57,899 nt of DNA from an uncultured Coprococcus sp. (GTDB taxonomy: Bacteria; Bacillota; Clostridia; Lachnospirales; Lachnospiraceae): positions 1-57,899 of the forward strand of contig CANRQE010000008.1 of the NCBI GenBank assembly GCA_947632705.1. The letters are read 5' to 3'. The notes beneath the pieces are model-generated. The model saw only the letters and a program-made list of their open reading frames with translations, searched no databases and was not told the DNA's origin. Position 1 is the first letter of the stretch. Every line of letters starts with the position of its first letter. Below, piece by piece: positions 17,210 to 26,696 of this stretch. The translations under genes and the position numbers were made by a program.

Positions 17210-18088
17210 CTAAAGTTTTTTTACAATTGTATCTTTTCCGATATCCCTGTGCAGACATCGTACGGTATACGGCAGCTTTTCCAATCTGCCGTAAAGCTCA
17301 TTGGCAATTGTCACCGACCGGTGTTTTCCGCCGGTACACCCCACAGATATTACCAGCTGATTTTTTCCTTCTTTGATATAATTCGGAACCAGAAAGGAAA
17401 CCATATCCATAAATTTATCCAGAAACTGAACGGCTTCACTGCAATTCATGACATAGTCCCTGACTTCTGCGTCATTTCCCGTCAGCGGCCTGAGTTTATC
17501 GTCATAATAGGGATTGGGTAAAAAACGTACATCCTGAACCAAATCCGAATCCCGGGGTATCCCATATTTAAATCCGAAAGACATAACGGTAATAATAAAA
17601 TTATTATAATCTATATTCTGGACAAATATCTTATCCAACTCCGCTTTGAACTCCCGTACCAGAAGATTTGAAGTATCTATAATATAATCCGCATCTTCCC
17701 TCAGAAATTCAATCAGTTCCCGTTCTTTCCTGATACCGTCTATTATCCTTCCGCCTTTTACGGATAACGGATGATTTCTTCTGGTCTCTTTAAATCGCTT
17801 TACCAGCGTTTCATTGGAACAATCCACAAACAGGATCTCATACCGATATTTCTGTTTTTTCAGCTCCTGAAGGCAGGCAGTCAGATGACTTAAAGCCCGG
17901 CCGCTTCTGATATCCACACTGATTGCAACGTTATCCACCTGGATTTCCGCATCATAAGCAATATCCGCAAACTTTCCGATCAGCTGAATCGGAAGATTGT
18001 CCACACAAAAATAGCCTGCATCCTCCAGTGTTTTCAATGCTGTTGCCTTTCCGGCGCCACTCATGCCGGTTACAATCACAAATCTCAT
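17210..18088 (-). CDS. rapZ: RapZ/YvcJ nucleotide-binding protein
   Basis: A 292-residue member of the RapZ/YvcJ family: a P-loop domain followed by a ligand-binding C-terminal domain. In E. coli RapZ is an adaptor for RNase E acting on GlmZ; in Bacillus YvcJ hydrolyses GTP and affects competence. Here the P-loop reads GMSGAGKAT, with Ala where most P-loops have Ser/Thr after Lys. The later family marks GYFCVDNLP, FVDCSNETLVKRFKETRR, FGFKYGIP and CTGGKHRSV are all kept. The start lies two bases after the murB stop, with GGGAGAG inside the end of murB. Its role in this organism is not known. Confidence 0.93.
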   Translation of the reverse strand: MRFVIVTGMSGAGKATALKTLEDAGYFCVDNLPIQLIGKFADIAYDAEIQVDNVAISVDIRSGRALSHLTACLQELKKQKYRYEILFVDCSNETLVKRFKETRRNHPLSVKGGRIIDGIRKERELIEFLREDADYIIDTSNLLVREFKAELDKIFVQNIDYNNFIITVMSFGFKYGIPRDSDLVQDVRFLPNPYYDDKLRPLTGNDAEVRDYVMNCSEAVQFLDKFMDMVSFLVPNYIKEGKNQLVISVGCTGGKHRSVTIANELYGRLEKLPYTVRCLHRDIGKDTIVKKL

Positions 18089-18090
18089 CT

Positions 18091-18999
18091 TCAGAACTCT
18101 CCCAGTGTTTTTACCTCTGTCTCCAGCCGTACTCCATACTGCCTATGTACTTCTTTCTGTATATGTGAAATTAACTGCATTACATCTTCTGCCGTTGCGT
18201 GTCCCCGGTTGATCAAAAATCCGCAATGTTTTTCTGAAACCTGCGCATCTCCGACAGTCTCGCCGCGAAGACCTGCATCCATAATCAGCTTGCCCGCAAA
18301 ATATCCTTCGGGTCTTTTAAAGACAGAACCTGCAGACGGATATTCCAGAGGCTGTTTTAACCGTCTGGCCTCCGCAAGCCTCAGCATCTCTGCTTCGATT
18401 GCTTCTTTCCGGTCTTTTTTTAAAAGCAGGACTGTTTCTAATACAATCAGGTTTTTCTCTTCTATCAGACTGTGGCGATATGCAAAATGCATCTCTGAAC
18501 ACGGGATATCATAAATATTCCCATCCATGTCCATGGCTCGGACGGAGGAAACTACCTGCTTCATCTCCCCGCCGTAAGCTCCGGCATTCATATATATGGC
18601 ACCGCCTATGGTTCCGGGAATTCCCGATGCAAATTCCAGACCGGACAGGCTGTGTTCCTTCGCTTCAAAAGCCACACGGCCAAGCTGTGCGCCGGCCTGC
18701 GCCGTAATCCTATTATCTTCAATTATAATCCGGTTCATACCTTCCAGAATATGTATGATCAGACCCCTGTACCCTTTATCTGAAACCAGCAGGTTGCTTC
18801 CATTTCCCAAAATAAAAAAGGGCATATCATATCTTTTGCATAATCGGATTAATTCTGTAATCTGGGAAGCATTCTGCGGTTCTGCTATATAATCTGCCGG
18901 TCCACCAATCCTGAAGGTTGTATATTGACTCAATGCCTTATCCTTTTTCATCCCTGCCGATCCCACGATTAAAACGGCATCGTCAAAAAAATCAGACAT
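18091..18999 (-). CDS. murB: UDP-N-acetylenolpyruvoylglucosamine reductase
   Basis: MurB makes UDP-N-acetylmuramate by NADPH-dependent reduction with FAD, the second committed step of peptidoglycan synthesis. The FAD-binding domain shows TTFRIGGPADY, ILGNGSNLLV, SGLEFASGIPGTIGGA and the loop MNAGAYGGE. The C-terminal domain has YPSAGSVFKRPEG with the proton-donating Ser, and KHCGFLINRG. The 302-residue length and lack of the extra Tyr loop fit a type IIa enzyme. It is the first gene of the murB-rapZ-whiA-crh operon, read from the promoter at 19100-19128. Confidence 0.97.
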   Translation of the reverse strand: MSDFFDDAVLIVGSAGMKKDKALSQYTTFRIGGPADYIAEPQNASQITELIRLCKRYDMPFFILGNGSNLLVSDKGYRGLIIHILEGMNRIIIEDNRITAQAGAQLGRVAFEAKEHSLSGLEFASGIPGTIGGAIYMNAGAYGGEMKQVVSSVRAMDMDGNIYDIPCSEMHFAYRHSLIEEKNLIVLETVLLLKKDRKEAIEAEMLRLAEARRLKQPLEYPSAGSVFKRPEGYFAGKLIMDAGLRGETVGDAQVSEKHCGFLINRGHATAEDVMQLISHIQKEVHRQYGVRLETEVKTLGEF

Positions 19000-19099
19000 A
19001 AACTCTCTCCCATTACTGACTCTGTTCTAACGGAAAAGCCTTCCACATATGACAGACAGAGCGGAAGCAATTCCTTCAAACTAACATTAACCACTCAAT

Positions 19100-19128
19100 A
19101 TCATACATGAAAGACTTTTAGAATTCAA
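19100..19128 (-). promoter_or_regulatory. Promoter of murB-rapZ-whiA-crh
   Basis: Minus strand TTGAAT, 17-base spacer, TATGAT. The start would be near 19093, giving a leader of about 95 bases before murB with no obvious structured element. Confidence 0.75.
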
Positions 19129-19209
19129 TATCAAAAATAGATAGAAAATCTTTTCCCTTTTATCCTGCGTTTAGGAAATTTCACAAATTTTCAATGAATG
19201 CAGATTCAT

Positions 19210-20151
19210 CTATGCATTCAGAATGCTGCAGGCCCCGCCATAGATTCCCGCATCATTTCCAAGCTTGGCCAGTGCAAATTTTGTCTGCTTGCAAGCATGA
19301 AATGCATACTGGGCAAAATATTTCTGTGTCGTATGGATCAGAATGTCACCTGCTTTGGATACGCCTCCGCCAATTACAAAAATTTCAGGATCCACTACAC
19401 AGGCAATCTGTGCAAGCGCTTTTCCAAGCGCTTTTCCATGATTTTCTACCAAAGTTGCCGCAACCTTGTCGCCGCCCTTCGCAGCATCAAAAATCTCCTT
19501 TGCAGAAATATACTGTACATCACGAAGTTTAGACGGCTTATCCGTTGTATTGAGCAGAATCTTTGCAGAACGCACAATACCGGTTGCAGACGTATACTGC
19601 TCGAGACACCCTTTATTTCCGCATCCGCACATTTCCGTCTCATCATCATCTACACAAATATGTCCGATCTCTCCGCCGGCTCCGTTTACACCGGAAAGCA
19701 TTTTACCGTTTAATATGATACCTCCGCCGACACCGGTTCCAAGGGTTACCATAACGATATTCTTATGACCTTTACCGCCGCCCTGCCACATTTCTCCGAG
19801 TGCAGCCATATTGGCGTCATTTCCCGCTCTGACCGGAAGTCCTGTCAGCTTGCTGAGCTCCTCTTCGACATTAAAGATGCCCCAGCCGAGATTCACACAT
19901 TTCAATACGGTTCCGTCTGATTTTACCGGTCCCGGAACGCCCATGCCGATTCCGGCTACATCCGCCTTATCAACAGATTTTTCCCTTGCTTTTTCTTCTA
20001 TGGAAGCGGCAATATCCCCCAGAATATATTTTCCGCCCTCATCCGTGCGGGTTGTAATCTCCCATTTGTCCAGAAGCTCTCCCTCGGTTGTAAACAGCCC
20101 AAGCTTAACGGTTGTCCCTCCGATATCCACTCCGAATACGTAATTTGCCAT
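19210..20151 (-). CDS. glcK: ROK-family glucokinase
   Basis: Phosphorylates free glucose with ATP in the cytoplasm, feeding glycolysis. The N-terminal phosphate loop GVDIGGTTVKLGLF, the GNDANMAALGE sugar-binding segment, GTGVGGGIILNGK and the ROK zinc site GHICVDDDE followed by CGCGNKGCLEQY (Cys-x-Cys-Gly-x-x-Gly-Cys) are all present. The 313-residue length is normal. An AAGGAGG site lies at the end of hprK. It follows hprK by a single base and is clearly co-transcribed, linking glucose entry to HPr kinase. After its stop there is only a weak inverted repeat without a T-run. Confidence 0.95.
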   Translation of the reverse strand: MANYVFGVDIGGTTVKLGLFTTEGELLDKWEITTRTDEGGKYILGDIAASIEEKAREKSVDKADVAGIGMGVPGPVKSDGTVLKCVNLGWGIFNVEEELSKLTGLPVRAGNDANMAALGEMWQGGGKGHKNIVMVTLGTGVGGGIILNGKMLSGVNGAGGEIGHICVDDDETEMCGCGNKGCLEQYTSATGIVRSAKILLNTTDKPSKLRDVQYISAKEIFDAAKGGDKVAATLVENHGKALGKALAQIACVVDPEIFVIGGGVSKAGDILIHTTQKYFAQYAFHACKQTKFALAKLGNDAGIYGGACSILNA

Positions 20152-20152
20152 G

Positions 20153-21103
20153 TTAGTTATCCTCCTTCTTCGTATTTCCCTTCATGATATTCTGCGTAAC
20201 TCTATTATATAATTCCTGCGCAGCATTATATCCCATCTTTTTCTGTCTGTGATTAACGGCTGCCGATTCTACAATGATTGCAATATTCCTGCCCGGTCTG
20301 ATCGGAATACTGTGGCTGACTACCTTATTGCCCAGAAATTCCATATACTGATCCTCCAGCCCCAGTCTGTCATACTCACTGTCCTTACTCCATTCTTCCA
20401 GCATGATCACAAGGTCGATAGACTGTTCCTGTTTCACACATTCGACTCCGAACAAAGACTTTACATCAATAATTCCGATACCCCTAAGCTCAATAAAATG
20501 TCTGGTAATATCCGGTGCACATCCAAGCAGGGTTGCATCGCTGACCTTTTTGATCTCAACCACATCATCCGCAACCAGACGATGACCGCGCTTGATCAGT
20601 TCCAATGCCGCTTCGGATTTTCCGATTCCGCTCTCACCCATAATCAGGACGCCTTCTCCATATACATCCACTAAAACCGCGTGTACGGAAATCCTTGGCG
20701 CCAGCTCTACATGCAGCCATCTGTCCACCTCATGGACAAAAGCAGAGGTTACGGCATCTGACGTCAAAACCGGAACCCCATGTTTTCTTCCCGCTTCTAT
20801 AATGAAATCATACGGTTCCAGACCTCTGCAAAAGATCAGGCACGGCGGCTTATAGGAAAAAAACTCGTTCATAATTTCTATATTCTCTTCCTCGGTATGC
20901 ATGGCGGCAACATAAGCATGTTCTACATTTCCGCAGATCTGAATTCTTCCGGCATCAAAATGTTCAAAGAATCCACCGAACTGGACTGCCGGTCTGTTCA
21001 TACCGGGATCCTGGATCAGAACCTTGTCTGTATCAATCTCCGGCGTATAGTTTTTTAAATTCATTTTTTCAATCAACTGACTGACTGATACGCTATAAAC
21101 CAT
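20153..21103 (-). CDS. hprK: HPr kinase/phosphorylase
   Basis: A bifunctional sensor enzyme that phosphorylates Ser-46 of HPr and Crh when glycolytic intermediates are high and removes it when phosphate is high; the central switch of catabolite repression in Firmicutes. The N-terminal domain (1-130) is followed by the catalytic Walker A GESGIGKSEAAL (about 155-166), the RLVADDVVEI strand, and the family signature IELRGIGIIDVKSLFG. The C-terminal helix is present. The length of 316 residues is typical. AAGGAGGAG precedes the ATG. Its likely substrate Crh is encoded about 4 kb downstream. Confidence 0.96.
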   Translation of the reverse strand: MVYSVSVSQLIEKMNLKNYTPEIDTDKVLIQDPGMNRPAVQFGGFFEHFDAGRIQICGNVEHAYVAAMHTEEENIEIMNEFFSYKPPCLIFCRGLEPYDFIIEAGRKHGVPVLTSDAVTSAFVHEVDRWLHVELAPRISVHAVLVDVYGEGVLIMGESGIGKSEAALELIKRGHRLVADDVVEIKKVSDATLLGCAPDITRHFIELRGIGIIDVKSLFGVECVKQEQSIDLVIMLEEWSKDSEYDRLGLEDQYMEFLGNKVVSHSIPIRPGRNIAIIVESAAVNHRQKKMGYNAAQELYNRVTQNIMKGNTKKEDN

Positions 21104-21203
21104 TTACTCCTCCTTTGCCCTCCGTTTATTCGGCTCATTACTTATTTGGATATTGTAACATAATCTTCCTGTATATTCTATCACTTATTTATCAATTTTA
21201 AAA

Positions 21204-21232
21204 GTGACACAACACATTTGTCATGATATAAT
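21204..21232 (+). promoter_or_regulatory. Promoter of uvrC-yfbR
   Basis: Plus strand GTGACA, 17-base spacer, perfect TATAAT. The start would be near 21239, with a leader of about 80 bases. The region divides uvrC from the divergent hprK, whose own promoter could not be picked out clearly. Confidence 0.8.
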
Positions 21233-21319
21233 GTGAACACTTAACGAGTGCGAGCAGGCGGCGAAGCACAAGATTAGTGAGAACATATACCTATATCATC
21301 CCCGGAAAGGAACATGCAA

Positions 21320-23152
21320 ATGTTTGATTTTACCGAGGAGCTTAAGAAGCTCCCTCATGCGCCCGGCGTATACCTGATGCATGACAAAAATGACGTCATC
21401 CTCTATGTGGGAAAAGCAATAGATTTATATAACCGTGTACACCAATATTTTCAGACAGGCTATAAGCGTTCGCCGAAAATCGAGAAAATGGTTTCCCACA
21501 TTGCATGGTTTGAATATATTCTGTGCGATTCGGAGATTGAAGCCCTGGTTCTTGAATGCAATCTGATCAAAGAACATCGTCCGCATTATAATACGATGCT
21601 GACGGATGACAAGGGATATCCCTATATCAGGATTACAACGGAGGAGGACTATCCCCGGATTCTGTACAGTCATCAGATGCACAGGGATCATTCCCGTTAT
21701 TTCGGACCATATACAAATTCCAAGTCTGTAAAGGATATCATCGATCTGTTAAAAAAGCTGTACCATATCCGGAGCTGCAGCAAAAAGCTTCCAAAGGAAA
21801 TTGGACTTGACAGGCCATGCCTGTACTACCAGATCGGCCAGTGTCAGGCTCCCTGTCAGGCATATATCTCCAAAGAGGCATACAGGGAGCATGTGGATAA
21901 CGCTATCCGCTTTCTGAGCGGACACCATCAGACCGTCCTCCATGAGCTTGAGGCCCGAATGAAAAAGCTGTCGGAGGAAATGGAATTCGAGCAGGCGGCA
22001 GAAGTCAGGGACCTGATTGAAAGCGTCAGACATATTGCTTCCAGACAGCGCATGAACAACACCAGTAACGACGACAGAGATATTATCGCAATGGCATCCA
22101 ACCATATGAATGAAGGAGTCATCTCCGTATTTTTTATACGGGAAGGAAAAATGATCGGCAGGGAACATTTTCATATGACGGGGATCCAGTCTGAAACCTA
22201 CGGGGATGTTATGAGTGCATTTATGAAGCAATATTATGCATCTACACCGTTTCTGCCAAAAGAAATTATTGTGGAACAGGCGGTTACAGAAGCTTCCGTC
22301 ATTGAAGAATATTTAAGCAGCCGCCGCGGAAATCAGGTACACATTCTGATTCCGCAAAAGGGTGAAAAAAAGCAGCTGCTGAAGCTTGCTAAAGATAATG
22401 CTTTTCTGGTATTAAAGCAGGATATGGAAAAAATGAAACGGGAAAAGGAACGGACAGAAGGCGCATGCCGGGAACTGGCCGAGCTGATCGGGGTACCGTC
22501 TGCCAGACGACTGGAGGCCTTCGATATTTCTCATATCAGCGGTTATCACTCCGTTGCTTCCATGGTAGTATTTGAAAACGGAAAGGCAAGACGGAATGAA
22601 TACAGGAAATTCCGGCTAAAAACAATAGACGGGCCTGATGATTATGCATCCATGAAGGAGGTTCTGACCAGACGTTTTACAGATGAACGGTTCCGGGTAC
22701 TTCCCGATATTCTGATGATGGACGGCGGAAAGGGGCAGGTCAACATTGCATTGGAAGTCCTGTCCGGCCTCAATATCCGAATCCCGGTCTGCGGTATGGT
22801 CAAAGATGATCATCATCGTACCAGAGGACTGTATTACAATAATGTGGAGCTCGATTTTCCTGCCAACACGCAGGCCTTCCAGATGATTACACACTTACAG
22901 GATGAAGCGCACAGATTTGCAATCGAATACCATCGGAGCTTACGGAACAAATCCCAGATTCATTCCGTCTTAGACGATATACCCGGCATCGGCCCTGCCA
23001 GAAGAAAAGAACTGATGGCATATTTTAAAGATATTGAAAAGATAAAAGAAGCCGGTCCGGATGAGCTTTCAAAGGTCCCTTCCATGAATAAAAAAACGGC
23101 AGAAGCGGTTTATCATTTTTTTCATCAGAAGCCGGATCAAACAGATTCATAG
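21320..23152 (+). CDS. uvrC: Excinuclease ABC subunit C
   Basis: UvrC makes both incisions around DNA damage in nucleotide excision repair, with UvrA and UvrB. The N-terminal GIY-YIG-type nuclease domain reads PGVYLMHD...LYVGKAIDLYNRV. A Cys-rich LDRPCLYYQIGQCQAPC motif and a UvrB-binding (UVR) helix pair about residue 205 follow. The RNase H-like C-terminal nuclease contains FDISH and MMDGGKGQ, and tandem helix-hairpin-helix motifs (DDIPGIGPARR) close the protein at about 610 residues, the usual length. Two ATG codons lie six bases apart; the second has the better spacing to AAAGGA. It is followed by yfbR after 21 bases. Confidence 0.97.
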   Translation: MFDFTEELKKLPHAPGVYLMHDKNDVILYVGKAIDLYNRVHQYFQTGYKRSPKIEKMVSHIAWFEYILCDSEIEALVLECNLIKEHRPHYNTMLTDDKGYPYIRITTEEDYPRILYSHQMHRDHSRYFGPYTNSKSVKDIIDLLKKLYHIRSCSKKLPKEIGLDRPCLYYQIGQCQAPCQAYISKEAYREHVDNAIRFLSGHHQTVLHELEARMKKLSEEMEFEQAAEVRDLIESVRHIASRQRMNNTSNDDRDIIAMASNHMNEGVISVFFIREGKMIGREHFHMTGIQSETYGDVMSAFMKQYYASTPFLPKEIIVEQAVTEASVIEEYLSSRRGNQVHILIPQKGEKKQLLKLAKDNAFLVLKQDMEKMKREKERTEGACRELAELIGVPSARRLEAFDISHISGYHSVASMVVFENGKARRNEYRKFRLKTIDGPDDYASMKEVLTRRFTDERFRVLPDILMMDGGKGQVNIALEVLSGLNIRIPVCGMVKDDHHRTRGLYYNNVELDFPANTQAFQMITHLQDEAHRFAIEYHRSLRNKSQIHSVLDDIPGIGPARRKELMAYFKDIEKIKEAGPDELSKVPSMNKKTAEAVYHFFHQKPDQTDS

Positions 23153-23173
23153 GAAACAAAAAGGAGAACAGAA

Positions 23174-23770
23174 ATGGAAAATAACTTTTACGCAATGATA
23201 TCCAGAATGAAATATATCAATCGCTGGGCACTGATGCGCAACACCAGAGAGGAAAATCTATGCGAACACGCTCTGGAAGTCAGTATCATCTCCCATGCCC
23301 TGGCAACAATTGCCAATGTCCGTTATGGTAAAAACCTGAACACGGAAAAAGCCGCCCTGATTGGCCTGTATCATGACGCATCGGAAATCATCACGGGGGA
23401 TATGCCAACTCCGGTCAAATATTACAATAACGAAATACAGACTGCTTTTCAATCTGTAGAAAACATTGCCTGTCATAAGCTGGTCCGGCTGTTACCGGAG
23501 GATTTACGGGCGCCGTACGAATCCATTCTGTTTAAACGCCCGGAGGATGAATACCTGTGGAAGCTGGTCAAGGCTGCTGATAAAATATCTGCCTATATCA
23601 AATGTATGGAAGAAACAGGATCAGGCAATACTGAATTCTCCAAAGCCATGGAATCCATTCACAATCTTGTACAGGAGCTGGCAGAAGAATATCCTGAGGT
23701 TTCTGATTTCGTAACAGAATTTCTTCCTGCATATGGAAAAACACTGGATGAACTGCAATCAGGACAATAA
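23174..23770 (+). CDS. yfbR: YfbR-like 5'-deoxynucleotidase
   Basis: An HD-domain phosphohydrolase that removes the 5'-phosphate from deoxyribonucleoside monophosphates in nucleotide salvage. The 198-residue protein begins with FYAMISRMKYINRWALM, and carries the metal ligands in ENLCEHALEVS, LYHDASEIITGDMPTPVKY and a later Asp in KAADKISAYIKC. These are the YfbR/YGK1-type marks. An AAGGAGAA site precedes the ATG. It is the second gene of a short plus-strand unit after uvrC and ends at a bidirectional terminator shared with ftsH. Confidence 0.9.
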   Translation: MENNFYAMISRMKYINRWALMRNTREENLCEHALEVSIISHALATIANVRYGKNLNTEKAALIGLYHDASEIITGDMPTPVKYYNNEIQTAFQSVENIACHKLVRLLPEDLRAPYESILFKRPEDEYLWKLVKAADKISAYIKCMEETGSGNTEFSKAMESIHNLVQELAEEYPEVSDFVTEFLPAYGKTLDELQSGQ

Positions 23771-23811
23771 CTGTCATATCGCCTGGAGATCCGATTCCGT
23801 TTAACGCCGGT

Positions 23812-23845
23812 AAAAAAACGCCACTACTTCTGAGTGGCGTTTTCT
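23812..23845. terminator. Bidirectional terminator shared by yfbR and ftsH
   Basis: ACGCCACT, a 7-base loop, AGTGGCGT, with an A-run on the left and TTTT on the right. On the plus strand it ends yfbR; on the minus strand the stem overlaps the last codons and stop of ftsH. Confidence 0.85.
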
Positions 23846-25698
23846 GATTCTGTCTTTGAAAAGATCTCCATAAATTCCTTGCCGGTAATGGTTTCCCGTT
23901 CAATCAGGAATTCAGCAATCTCATCCAATGCATGGATATGGGAGGCCAGCAGTTTTTTTGCTTTTTCATAAGAATCTTTTAACATATCCCTGACTTCCCT
24001 GTCAATCTTTGTGGCAGTCTCATCCGAACACTGCAGGGCAAGCGCTCTGTCCAGATACTGTCCCTCTACAGCTTCGAGCTGCATCATACCAAATTTATCC
24101 GACATACCATACAGGGTAACCATTGCCCTTGCCTTCTTTGTAGCCTGCTCAATATCATTTGCCGCGCCGGTCGTCACGGACGAGAATTTCAGTTCCTCCG
24201 CTGCCCGTCCGCCAAGCAGTGTAATCAGATCAGACTGCATCTCTGCCTTGGTCTCAAGATACTTCTCCTCTTCCGGCACCTGCCATACATATCCGAGCGT
24301 TCCCATAGTTCTCGGAACGATCGTAATTCTCTGTACCGGTTCCGTATGCTTCTGCAATGCAATCAGCAGTGCATGTCCGACTTCATGATATGCGACAATT
24401 CTTTTTTCTTCCGGACTGAGCAGTCTGTCTTTTTTCTCCTTACCGGCAAAAACCACCTCTACGGCACTGATCAGATCCTGTTGGGATACCAGCGTTCTCC
24501 CTGCCTTCACGGCGGCCAGTGCACCTTCATTAATAATATTGGCAAGGTCTGCACCAACCGCACCGGATGTTGCAAGAGCCAGTTCCCTGAAATCTACCGT
24601 TTCATCCATTTTCACATTTTTTGAATGAACCTTCAGAGTATCAATTCTGCCTTTCAGATCCGGTTTTTCCACTATTACCCGCCGGTCAAATCTTCCCGGC
24701 CGCAGCAGCGCCTTATCCAAAACTTCCGGCCTGTTGGTTGCAGCCAGAATCACGATTCCTTTTGATGTATCAAATCCGTCCATCTCCGCAAGCAGCTGAT
24801 TTAACGTCTGCTCCCGTTCCGAGTCTCCTCCATGTCTGGTGTCCCTGCTCCGTCCGATGGCATCAATCTCATCAATAAAAATAATACATGGTGCCATGGC
24901 TGCCGCCTGCTTAAACAGATCCCTGACCCTCAGAGCGCCGACGCCTACATACAACTCCACAAAACTGGAACCTGACATGGAAAAAAACGGCACATTGGCT
25001 TCACCTGCTACCGCTTTGGCAAGCAAGGTCTTTCCGGTACCGGGCGGTCCCACAAGCAAGGCGCCTTTTGGCATCTTGGCACCAATATCCAGATATTTTT
25101 TCGGATTATGCAGGAAATCCACCATCTCCGTCAAAGATTCCTTTGCTTCCTCCTCTCCGGCCACGTCTTCAAATGTGACGCCGGTTTTCTTTTCCATATA
25201 TACCTTGGCATTGGCTTTTCCCACATTCATGCTTCTCTTCATGATCATGGACAGGAAGAGATAAAAGATAAGGATCATGACTACCCAGGACAGTACCGTT
25301 CCCAGAATCGCACTTCCGCTTTCATCAATCCCCTTATACTGAGTTCCATATTTACTTCTTGCAGTACGCAGTCTGTTCGCCAGACTGTCATCTGAAATGG
25401 CAACCGTCACATAGGTGGTTTTATCCAGCACATTGCCATCCTCTATCGGTTTAAATTTTATTTCATGGCTGTAGATTTCTACGGAATCCACCGCACCTGC
25501 ATCTAACATCTCAATAAATTCAGCGTAAGTCTTCTCTTCTTCCGCGCCATTGATCAGTCTGTCATATAACCGCCATGAAAGAATTGTCATAATAATGGAA
25601 ATGATCAATATGACAATAATTGACCTGTAACCATTTTTCTTATTATTATTCTGCTGTTCGGAATGATTCTCCTGATTTTGATTTTGTTCGTTATCCAA
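23824..25698 (-). CDS. ftsH: ATP-dependent zinc metalloprotease FtsH
   Basis: A membrane-bound AAA protease that degrades damaged or short-lived membrane and cytosolic proteins. Two transmembrane segments (about residues 25-44 and 130-152) flank an outer domain. The AAA module has Walker A GPPGTGKT (about 218), Walker B IIFIDEID, the second region of homology and the pore loop FVEL. The protease domain carries the zinc motif HEVGH and a later acidic ligand in [17 protein letters not shown]. The length of 624 residues is normal. The start is TTG after AAAGGAG. The promoter is at 25736-25764, and the 3' end is embedded in a terminator stem. Confidence 0.97.
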   Translation of the reverse strand: MDNEQNQNQENHSEQQNNNKKNGYRSIIVILIISIIMTILSWRLYDRLINGAEEEKTYAEFIEMLDAGAVDSVEIYSHEIKFKPIEDGNVLDKTTYVTVAISDDSLANRLRTARSKYGTQYKGIDESGSAILGTVLSWVVMILIFYLFLSMIMKRSMNVGKANAKVYMEKKTGVTFEDVAGEEEAKESLTEMVDFLHNPKKYLDIGAKMPKGALLVGPPGTGKTLLAKAVAGEANVPFFSMSGSSFVELYVGVGALRVRDLFKQAAAMAPCIIFIDEIDAIGRSRDTRHGGDSEREQTLNQLLAEMDGFDTSKGIVILAATNRPEVLDKALLRPGRFDRRVIVEKPDLKGRIDTLKVHSKNVKMDETVDFRELALATSGAVGADLANIINEGALAAVKAGRTLVSQQDLISAVEVVFAGKEKKDRLLSPEEKRIVAYHEVGHALLIALQKHTEPVQRITIVPRTMGTLGYVWQVPEEEKYLETKAEMQSDLITLLGGRAAEELKFSSVTTGAANDIEQATKKARAMVTLYGMSDKFGMMQLEAVEGQYLDRALALQCSDETATKIDREVRDMLKDSYEKAKKLLASHIHALDEIAEFLIERETITGKEFMEIFSKTESENATQK

Positions 25699-25735
25699 TT
25701 CTTTCTCCTTTCCGTAACACCTTTATCACTGGTAC

Positions 25736-25764
25736 ATTATATTAGTATTTCCGGAACTCTTCAA
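25736..25764 (-). promoter_or_regulatory. Promoter of ftsH
   Basis: Minus strand TTGAAG, 17-base spacer, perfect TATAAT. The start would be near 25729, about 30 bases before the TTG start codon. Confidence 0.8.
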
Positions 25765-25871
25765 GCTTATCTGCGCATATTAATAAAATTTTCACACTTC
25801 TGCCATTTTATAACAAAAAGTCCGGCTTTTTCAACCTGTTTCAACCTGTCTCGATCAAAGGACAAAAGCTC

Positions 25872-25900
25872 TTGACACGGTATTTTCTTCCGTATAAGAT
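25872..25900 (+). promoter_or_regulatory. Promoter of the phospholipase C-like gene
   Basis: Plus strand TTGACA, 17-base spacer, TAAGAT, with the start expected near 25907, about 28 bases before the ATG. It is divergent from the ftsH promoter. Confidence 0.85.
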
Positions 25901-25934
25901 AACAGTATCCAAACCAAGAAAAGGAACCTGAACT

Positions 25935-26696
25935 ATGCCCGGATACATCATGCATCTGGCGGAGGGCCAGATCATTTTAGACAAATTAAAACAAATGGAC
26001 ATCGATTTTTCTGTTTCTGAAAATGAATTTTTGCTGGGCACCATACTTCCGGATGCGGTAGCAGATAAGGAGCTGACTCACTTCCGTCCCGCCAGCCAGA
26101 AGAACCGGATTACCAAGTATCCCGATATCCCCCGCCTGTTTTGTGCCTGCAAGGGAAGCAGACTGTCTGCCTGCGATCTGGGTATTTTAGCACATCTGCA
26201 TATGGACGCCCGATACGTTACAGATTTCTGGCCGCACTATTTTACATTTCTGGATGCCAATCATTCTTATACAACGATTACGGCGGATATCAATCATGTG
26301 CTGATCTATGCAGGTGACAGGAAAATGCCGCTAAAGCAATTTTTCTCCGATGCCTGGTTCTATGGGGAATATGACATTCTGAACCCATATATTATAAACT
26401 CTGTCAGACCCCCTGTCCCGAAGCTTTCCTTCATTCCGGAAGATATGCAGCTATATGATCACAGCCGGATAGATCCGGTCCTTCTGAAAAATATAGTATC
26501 TGCCATATCCTCTAATATACTATCAGGCAAACGGGCGGAAATCAATCCGAAAGATTTTCCAAAAATCTTTCCGGAAAAAGACACTCTGAATTTTTTGAAG
26601 GAATCCGCCGATTTCTTTATTCATGATTTCCTGCAAAGCGCTCTCCAAGCATACAATACAGACAATCCACCCGCTGTCTCACATATTACGACATAA
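25935..26696 (+). CDS. Zinc-dependent phospholipase C-like protein
   Basis: A 253-residue protein without a signal peptide. The N-terminal MHLAEGQIILDKL, the NEFLLGTILPDAV segment with Asp, the THFRP stretch and the LGILAHLHMDARYVTDF motif with paired His and Asp recall the zinc-dependent phospholipase C/S1-P1 nuclease fold (Pfam Zn_dep_PLPC). Cytoplasmic relatives in Clostridia are not characterised, so the true substrate is unknown; a metal-dependent phosphoesterase is a fair guess. It has its own promoter, an AAAGGAA site and a terminator, so it is transcribed alone between two minus-strand genes. Confidence 0.6.
   Translation: MPGYIMHLAEGQIILDKLKQMDIDFSVSENEFLLGTILPDAVADKELTHFRPASQKNRITKYPDIPRLFCACKGSRLSACDLGILAHLHMDARYVTDFWPHYFTFLDANHSYTTITADINHVLIYAGDRKMPLKQFFSDAWFYGEYDILNPYIINSVRPPVPKLSFIPEDMQLYDHSRIDPVLLKNIVSAISSNILSGKRAEINPKDFPKIFPEKDTLNFLKESADFFIHDFLQSALQAYNTDNPPAVSHITT

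Noticed and set aside
19196..19219. Inverted repeat GAATGCA/TGCATTC at the end of glcK as a terminator
   Set aside because: No T-run follows on the minus strand, so termination cannot be supported.
21277..21327. A 16-codon GTG-started frame overlapping the uvrC start, as a leader peptide
   Set aside because: There is no ribosome binding site before it and no biased codon pattern pointing to attenuation.
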